NCBI RefSeq assembly: GCF_900232945.1 | Contig: NZ_OCTU01000001.1 | Span: 493,613 to 557,612, forward strand | Direction of reading: 5' to 3' | DNA length: 64,000 nt | Source: Urinicoccus timonensis | GTDB lineage: Bacteria > Bacillota > Clostridia > Tissierellales > Peptoniphilaceae | Shown: positions 59,591-64,000 of the stretch, one piece after another | Numbering within the stretch: position 1 is the first letter of the stretch | Layout of the letters: each line of letters opens with the position of its first letter | Program-made: the position numbers and the translations under genes | The notes under the pieces: generated by a model | The model's database searches: none | Told to the model about the DNA's origin: nothing | Seen by the model: the letters and a program-made list of their open reading frames with translations, nothing else

Positions 59591-60505
59591 TTAATTTAGC
59601 TTGCCAAGCTTCTTTTTTTCAGGAACTTGGGCATAGACAATGGCTGCCATCATAATGGCACAGCCAAGCAGTTCTCTTGGAGTCATTCTCTCGTGGAGGT
59701 AGATGGCTCCAGAAATAGCTGCAAAGACACTTTCCAGACTTAGAATCAAGGATGCTACAGTGGGGTCGGTGTCCTTTTGGGCTACAATTTGTAGGGTATA
59801 GCCAATACCTGAAGATAAGATTCCCACATAGAGAATGGGGATGGCCGATTCTAAAATGTTGGCAAAAACCACATTTTCCTTTACCAAGGCCAAGATCAAG
59901 GAAAGAAGCGCTGATACGAAAAATTGGATACAGCTCATCTTAACCCCATCTACCTTGGGAGAAAAATGGTCAATAACTAGGATATGGATGGAAAATAAGA
60001 CAGCGCAAATCAACAATAGGATGTCGCCCTTGCCAATGTTAAAGCCACTTTTAAAGCTCAGTAAATACATACCAATGGCTGCAATGACTACGCAAGCCCA
60101 CATCTTCAAGGTTACCCTCTTGCCGATAAAGACTCCCAGCAAGGGGACAATGACTATGTAGAGGGCTGTAATAAAGCCAGCCTTACCAGCAGTGGATTCC
60201 ATAATTCCAATTTGTTGGAAGGTCATGGCGAAAAACAAGGCTAGTCCACAGGAGATTCCTCCCAAAATCAAGGTCTTTTGGTCTCCCTTGACTGGAGCTA
60301 CGCCATTATTGGCCTTTTTATCACGACTGGATAAAAAAGGAATCACAATAATTAAAAGGAAAAACCCAGCCACTAGGTTTCTAGAAAAGTTAAAGGTAAA
60401 GGGTCCAATAGAGCTTTGCCCTCCTAGAACCTGGGCCACAAAGGATGTTCCCCAAATAAATGCAGTTAAGAATAATAGCAGGTTTCCATAAAATTTTTTG
60501 CTCAT
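59591..60505 (-). CDS. EamA-family (DMT) metabolite transporter
   Basis: A 304-residue protein with ten predicted membrane segments in two EamA repeats. FLTAFIWGTSFVAQVLG starts repeat 1 and LLLICAVLFSIHILVIDHFS starts repeat 2; SLESVFAAISGAIYLHERMTPRE is the classic conserved end. It exports or imports amino acids or other metabolites; the substrate is unknown. The start at 60505 is chosen because GGAGG lies 8 bases upstream. Confidence 0.93.
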   Translation of the reverse strand: MSKKFYGNLLLFLTAFIWGTSFVAQVLGGQSSIGPFTFNFSRNLVAGFFLLIIVIPFLSSRDKKANNGVAPVKGDQKTLILGGISCGLALFFAMTFQQIGIMESTAGKAGFITALYIVIVPLLGVFIGKRVTLKMWACVVIAAIGMYLLSFKSGFNIGKGDILLLICAVLFSIHILVIDHFSPKVDGVKMSCIQFFVSALLSLILALVKENVVFANILESAIPILYVGILSSGIGYTLQIVAQKDTDPTVASLILSLESVFAAISGAIYLHERMTPRELLGCAIMMAAIVYAQVPEKKKLGKLN

Positions 60506-60609
60506 AAAATCCTCCTCTCTCCCCCTAGTATAGCATAGGTGATTTTCCCCATGCAATCGTTTTTCTAATCTTTTTAAGGAAAGACACAAGCTTCGCTTGT
60601 GCCTCTTTT

Positions 60610-61023
60610 TTACCTTTCAGTTCTTACATAGAAATTGTAGACCCCATAGGCAATCCGTCTTTGATTTTGCTCAATGCTGACTTCCAACAAGACCGTTCTT
60701 TTCGTCCTGTGGATTAGGCTGGCTGTGGCATAGATCTTGCCCACCTGGCCTGGTCGCAAATAATCCATGCTCCCCTTAAGGGTGACAGACCCCCGGCCCA
60801 CTGCCATGGCAAAAACCCCAGCAGCCTGGTCTCCAATGGTAAAGAGGACTCCACCGTGGATATTGCCCAGGGGGTTTAACATTTCATGGCCACAATCCAG
60901 GCTAATGGTTAAGTGGTCATCTGTTAACTCTTCAAATTCAAAATTAAAAAATTCATAAAAACCGACTTGTCTTTTTTTAAACCGCTCTCGAACTTCTGCT
61001 TCTGTTAAGACTAATTGTCCCAT
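60610..61023 (-). CDS. PaaI-type hotdog thioesterase
   Basis: A 137-residue hotdog-fold protein. The NPLGNIHGGVLFTIGDQAAG segment (near residue 50) is the PaaI/YbgC-type active-site helix, with MDYLRPGQVGKIYATASLIH afterwards. It probably hydrolyses acyl-CoA thioesters. It starts 9 bases after the DNA polymerase IV stop codon, in the same transcript. Confidence 0.93.
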   Translation of the reverse strand: MGQLVLTEAEVRERFKKRQVGFYEFFNFEFEELTDDHLTISLDCGHEMLNPLGNIHGGVLFTIGDQAAGVFAMAVGRGSVTLKGSMDYLRPGQVGKIYATASLIHRTKRTVLLEVSIEQNQRRIAYGVYNFYVRTER

Positions 61024-61032
61024 ACTTACTCC

Positions 61033-62073
61033 TTATAAAAATGTTAATTGCCGGATGGACCGGTCCATTAAGTTGGACAGGGTCACTCCGACCAACCGAT
61101 AACTTTCTTTTTTTTGGTAGACCTCTTGAAACAAGTCCTCCAATACCATCAACATGTCTTTTGCCTGGTAGATGGGACTTCCTAAGGTCCTGGACCTGGT
61201 GTGGGTTTTAAACTTCCCCGTCTTGACCTTAAGGGTCAAAGTATAGCCCTGGATATTTTTGTCCAGGCAGTCCTCTTCCAATTCCCGGCAAAGGTTCTGG
61301 ATATAGGTCCATAAAAGCTCAGGGTCCTGGCTGGCCCTTTCCAGGGTTGTTTCCGTTCCCAGGCTCTTCCTCTTGCTGGCAGGTGTAACCTCTCTTTGAT
61401 CAATGCCCCGGATTCGGTCATACCATTGGATCCCGGCCTTATTAAAGTGCTGGTAGAGAAAGGCCCGGTCCAGTTGGTAGAGGTCTTGGACAGTGTAGAT
61501 TCCCAAAGCTTTTAACTTTTCTGCCGACTTTTGCCCCACTCCATGGACCTTTTCTACCTTCAAGGGAAGAAGGAGGTCTGGAATATCCTGGGGCCTAATC
61601 ATGAAAAAGCCATCCGGTTTATTCCAATCACTGGCCAGCTTGGCCAAAAATTTATTGTAGGAAAGGCCTACAGATAGGGTTAGGCCCGTCTTGTCCTTGA
61701 CAGCCTTCTTCAGGGCCAGGGCTCTTTTTTCATAGTCTCCGGGCCAGTGGTCAATGGCAAGATAGGCTTCATCAATGGAAACCTGTTCCACCAAGGGACT
61801 AAAGGTCCTTAGAACTCCAAAGACCTCTCGGGATTTTTCCAGGTATTTTTTCCGGTGGAGGGGGAGGACCTTAAGTTGAGGGCAAAGACTCTTGGCCATA
61901 AAAACTGGCATGGCTGAGTGGACCCCATAGGCCCTGGCGGCATAATTAGCCGTTGTCAAAATTCCATCGTCCCTTTGGCCCCCTACCGCCATGGGCTTGT
62001 TTCTGTATTCAGGATGGTCCAACTCTTCAACCGATGCATAAAAGGCATCTAGGTCCACATGGAGAATCTTCAT
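61033..62073 (-). CDS. dinB: DNA polymerase IV (Y-family)
   Basis: A 346-residue translesion polymerase. The catalytic acids are in HVDLDAFYASVEEL (residues 5-18) and VSIDEAYLAID (near 103). The thumb HhH region PLKVEKVHGVGQKSAEKLKALGI and the C-terminal little-finger domain are present. There is no obvious C-terminal beta-clamp motif beyond LMDRSIRQLTFL, which may serve as one. AGGTGA precedes two adjacent ATGs; the second gives the family's natural start. Confidence 0.96.
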   Translation of the reverse strand: MKILHVDLDAFYASVEELDHPEYRNKPMAVGGQRDDGILTTANYAARAYGVHSAMPVFMAKSLCPQLKVLPLHRKKYLEKSREVFGVLRTFSPLVEQVSIDEAYLAIDHWPGDYEKRALALKKAVKDKTGLTLSVGLSYNKFLAKLASDWNKPDGFFMIRPQDIPDLLLPLKVEKVHGVGQKSAEKLKALGIYTVQDLYQLDRAFLYQHFNKAGIQWYDRIRGIDQREVTPASKRKSLGTETTLERASQDPELLWTYIQNLCRELEEDCLDKNIQGYTLTLKVKTGKFKTHTRSRTLGSPIYQAKDMLMVLEDLFQEVYQKKESYRLVGVTLSNLMDRSIRQLTFL

Positions 62074-62232
62074 CATTCACCTAAATTCTAACTGGAATCC
62101 AGCACAAGTTAAAAGATACTTACCCCTTTAGTATACTACAAGTCCCAGGCTTTTAAAATACACAAGTCCCGGGAAAACTTTCCCTTTTATTCCCCCTAAA
62201 GTATGGTAAAATAAAGACCATGGAGGTATAGG

Positions 62233-62847
62233 ATGAAAAAAATTGCCCTATTTGATTTTGATAAGACCATAACCCGGGAGCATTCCATCGGGACCCTTTT
62301 AAAATTTATTTTTAGACGCTACCCCCTGCATGCCCTGGCCTTTGCCTTACGTTTTATCTTTGCCCTGGCCCACTCCTTTCTTTCAGGAGACTATCGCCAC
62401 TTAAAAAATTCTGTTTTAAAGTATTACGACCTCTTGACCCCGGAAGAAAAAGACGTCTTTTTACATAACGTCATGCCCAAAAGATACTATAAGGATGCCT
62501 TGAAGGAAATTGCCCGGAGAAAAGAAGAAGGCTATGTCCTCTTTTTAGTCAGTGCTTCTATGGAGCCCTACCTGGTGCCCCTGGGTAGAGACCTAGGCTT
62601 TGACTACATCCTGGGAACCCAATTTATTGACGGCAAGATTCTCGGATTAAACCATGCCAAGGAAGAAAAGGTCCGCCGGCTCAAGGCCCTCTTTGAAAAA
62701 GAAGGGATTCCCTATAGCCAAGACACCACTGTAGCCTATAGCGACTCCTACAAGGACGACAAGCCCATGTTAGACATGGCCCATGAAAGATTTTTAATCA
62801 ACTCCCCCGTTCGGTCCCAGGGCTACCAAAACCTGACTTGGGACTAA
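62233..62847 (+). CDS. HAD-IB family phosphatase (SerB-like)
   Basis: A 204-residue HAD hydrolase. Motif I is FDFDKTITREHS (nucleophile Asp near residue 8), motif II is FLVSASMEPYL, and motif III/IV is Lys with SDSYKDDKPML. The helical cap lies between about 20 and 90. The IB subfamily includes phosphoserine phosphatases and lysophospholipid phosphatases; the substrate is not clear. ATG follows GGAGGTATAGG. A TAAAAT -10 lies near 62206. Confidence 0.92.
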   Translation: MKKIALFDFDKTITREHSIGTLLKFIFRRYPLHALAFALRFIFALAHSFLSGDYRHLKNSVLKYYDLLTPEEKDVFLHNVMPKRYYKDALKEIARRKEEGYVLFLVSASMEPYLVPLGRDLGFDYILGTQFIDGKILGLNHAKEEKVRRLKALFEKEGIPYSQDTTVAYSDSYKDDKPMLDMAHERFLINSPVRSQGYQNLTWD

Positions 62848-62907
62848 TCTCCCAGCCTAGGCCTTCTTGACAGGGAAAATCCTCCGCTGTAAAATAGGAC
62901 TAGACTT

Positions 62908-62983
62908 GCTACCGTGGCTCAGTCGGTAGAGCAGCAGATTCGTAACCTGCAGGTCGGGAGTTCGATTCTCCCCGGTAGCTCCA
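62908..62983 (+). tRNA. tRNA-Thr (anticodon CGT)
   Basis: A full 76-base cloverleaf. The acceptor stem GCTACCG/CGGTAGC is perfect, the D arm is GCTC/GAGC, the anticodon loop is TTCGTAA with CGT at 62941-62943, and the T arm is GGGAG-TTCGATT-CTCCC. The CCA is encoded at 62981-62983. G1-C72 and C2-G71 agree with threonine identity. The pair closing the anticodon loop is an A-C mismatch. Confidence 0.93.
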
Positions 62984-62995
62984 TAGAAAAATTCC

Positions 62996-63041
62996 CATGC
63001 TATAATGGCTTGTTTTCAAGACTTAGCATGGTTTTTTTGTT
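62996..63041 (+). terminator. Terminator after the tRNA
   Basis: CCATGCT pairs with AGCATGG across an imperfect stem-loop containing CTTG...CAAG pairing, followed by T7. Confidence 0.75.
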
Positions 63042-63238
63042 CTTTTTTTCACCTAGGATTCGTGTTCCTTGAAATTAACTCTTGACTTATCTTCATGTTA
63101 AGTTAGGAGAATACAAACCTTAAGGATCTTCACTTACACAGTTTCCATGGCCCAGATTATTGTATGGTATATAGCCCAGTCGTCTTTTGAGATTACTGGG
63201 CTTTTATGTTAAGTTAAAAAAGTTTGCCCTTGAAATAG
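63042..63238. other. Intergenic stretch with a hairpin and repeated ATGTTAAGTTA
   Basis: No gene is supportable. AGCCCAGT/ACTGGGCT (about 63174-63202) forms a terminator-like hairpin. The 11-mer ATGTTAAGTTA occurs at 63095-63105 and 63206-63216. Its 10-base core also occurs near the SLH gene at 18592 and, inverted, at 19511. Confidence 0.5.
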
Positions 63239-63270
63239 AAAAAACGTGAACACCTAGTTCACGCTTTTTT
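63239..63270 (-). terminator. Terminator of the partial gene at the window end
   Basis: AAAACGTGAAC pairs with GTTCACGCTTTT, with A/T tails. It lies just past the stop codon of the minus-strand gene. Confidence 0.82.
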
Positions 63271-64000
63271 ATTCCACATCTTCACTTGTTTTTTGAGCCT
63301 GGTCTTGGCTTTCTTGCCCTCCCACATAGTCTCCATCATGGCGGACATAAACCATGTAGATATTCTTGTCAGACTTGTACTCTCCCATAAACTGGGGCTT
63401 GTATTGCTTGTCTGTGGCCTTGGTGATTTCAAAGGCCGGAACTTGGTAGTAAAAGTCGATTAGGTCGTAGTTGTCGTTAATGCCACCGATGTTTTTCCCC
63501 AATTGTCGGACCAGCTTTTTAATGGCTGTTTCCTTGGACCAATTAGGCTTGTAGGCCAAGGTCAGGGGATTTCTCTTGCCATAGGACAAGTAGTGGACCA
63601 GACGGTGGTTTTTATCCATGACTACTGTGGCCTGGTTGCCGGAAGACCGGATGTCTCCGTCAATGTATTCCCTAAAATAATAGGCTGTCAAGTCGCTATC
63701 CTTGTATTGCTTTGCCCAAATCAGGGTTGGATAAAGGGCTGCCCCTTCAAAGCTCTTGTCCTGGGACAGGCAGGTGTTGATTTCTGTCAGATAGTTGAAG
63801 TAGTCCAAGGCATAGGTCAGGTCCTCCTGGCTGGGAGTGACTTCCACCGCCTTTGTTTCATAACGGTGGGGGTTGTCCTTTAAAAGCAACTCCCGAATCA
63901 TACTGGCTCCCATTTCATAGTCCACCAGGTAGTCTCCAACTTCTGTCAATTGGCTCAGGTCTTTACCTCCACTAAAGTCGTTGACTCCTTCGATCATAAG
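63269..64000 (-). CDS. Unrecognised protein, C-terminal part (window edge)
   Basis: About 243 codons are visible and the frame is open to the window edge, so the N-terminus is probably outside, although an in-frame ATG occurs at 63997. Motifs such as YYFREYIDGDIRSSGNQATVVMDKNHRLVHY and NWSKETAIKKLVRQLGK recall the YcdB/PepSY-like secreted domains of Firmicutes (moderate resemblance only). The protein ends in a Gln/Glu/Asp-rich tail. It is probably extracellular or membrane-linked. Function is unknown. Confidence 0.7.
   Translation of the reverse strand, partial: LMIEGVNDFSGGKDLSQLTEVGDYLVDYEMGASMIRELLLKDNPHRYETKAVEVTPSQEDLTYALDYFNYLTEINTCLSQDKSFEGAALYPTLIWAKQYKDSDLTAYYFREYIDGDIRSSGNQATVVMDKNHRLVHYLSYGKRNPLTLAYKPNWSKETAIKKLVRQLGKNIGGINDNYDLIDFYYQVPAFEITKATDKQYKPQFMGEYKSDKNIYMVYVRHDGDYVGGQESQDQAQKTSEDVE

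Overview
The window looks like the chromosome of a low-to-mid GC, Gram-positive-type anaerobe of the Firmicutes. The evidence is strong AGGAGG-type ribosome binding sites, several S-layer-homology (SLH) surface proteins, NEAT-type surface domains, an ECF transporter S component, B12 riboswitches and a DUF951 protein. A Tissierellia / Peptoniphilaceae-like organism is my best guess, but this is inference only; no rRNA is present. Most genes lie on the minus strand in tight operons with short overlaps.

Layout. 0-2.6 kb: glycolytic operon gap-pgk-tpiA (tpiA cut by the window edge). 2.8-10.5 kb: a TIM-barrel-like protein, an AI-2E-family permease, a membrane-anchored polysaccharide deacetylase, an acidic hypothetical protein, an unusual 840-residue protein combining RNA polymerase alpha-CTD-like domains with a sigma region 4-like helix-turn-helix, and an NSS-family transporter. 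10.8-14.3 kb: an OmpR-type two-component system whose terminator has been split by an intact IS3-family element. 14.3-20.2 kb: the most unusual region, a collinear minus-strand set consisting of a cobalamin riboswitch, an SLH protein, a NifH-NifD fusion protein, a NifK-like partner and an ECF S component. 20.2-26.9 kb: a CNNM/CBS protein and a five-gene peptide/nickel-type ABC importer controlled by a second cobalamin riboswitch. 27-32.6 kb: an iron-regulated-looking SLH protein with novel aromatic repeats, then an AT-rich island with a FecBCD-type importer whose permease carries a nonsense codon, followed by an IS200-type element.

32.7-41.3 kb is housekeeping: HtrA protease, nitroreductase, LytTR-DUF3021 pair, S66 peptidase, DUF951, a beta-propeller-like protein, a MocR regulator, SppA and an RDD protein. 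41.4-59.3 kb is a large haem/iron acquisition locus. One operon, with a Fur-type box upstream, encodes two membrane-anchored NEAT-type proteins, an IsdE/IsdF-like importer with its ATPase, a flavodoxin and three secreted NEAT-like proteins (two anchored by SLH domains). A second operon encodes a DUF454 protein, a heterodimeric ABC transporter pair and a DtxR-like regulator. 59.5-64 kb: a remnant of the IS3 element's right end, an EamA transporter, a thioesterase, DNA polymerase IV, a HAD phosphatase, tRNA-Thr(CGT) and a partial unrecognised gene.

How it may fit together (inference): the cell appears to scavenge metallo-tetrapyrroles. Surface NEAT proteins and the IsdEF-like importer would handle haem. 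The two B12 riboswitches, the peptide/nickel-type importer, the ECF S component and the nitrogenase-like reductase suggest a corrinoid- or tetrapyrrole-related uptake and reduction module. The cysteine pattern of the nitrogenase-like proteins fits a simple single [4Fe-4S] reductase of the protochlorophyllide-reductase type rather than a true nitrogenase.
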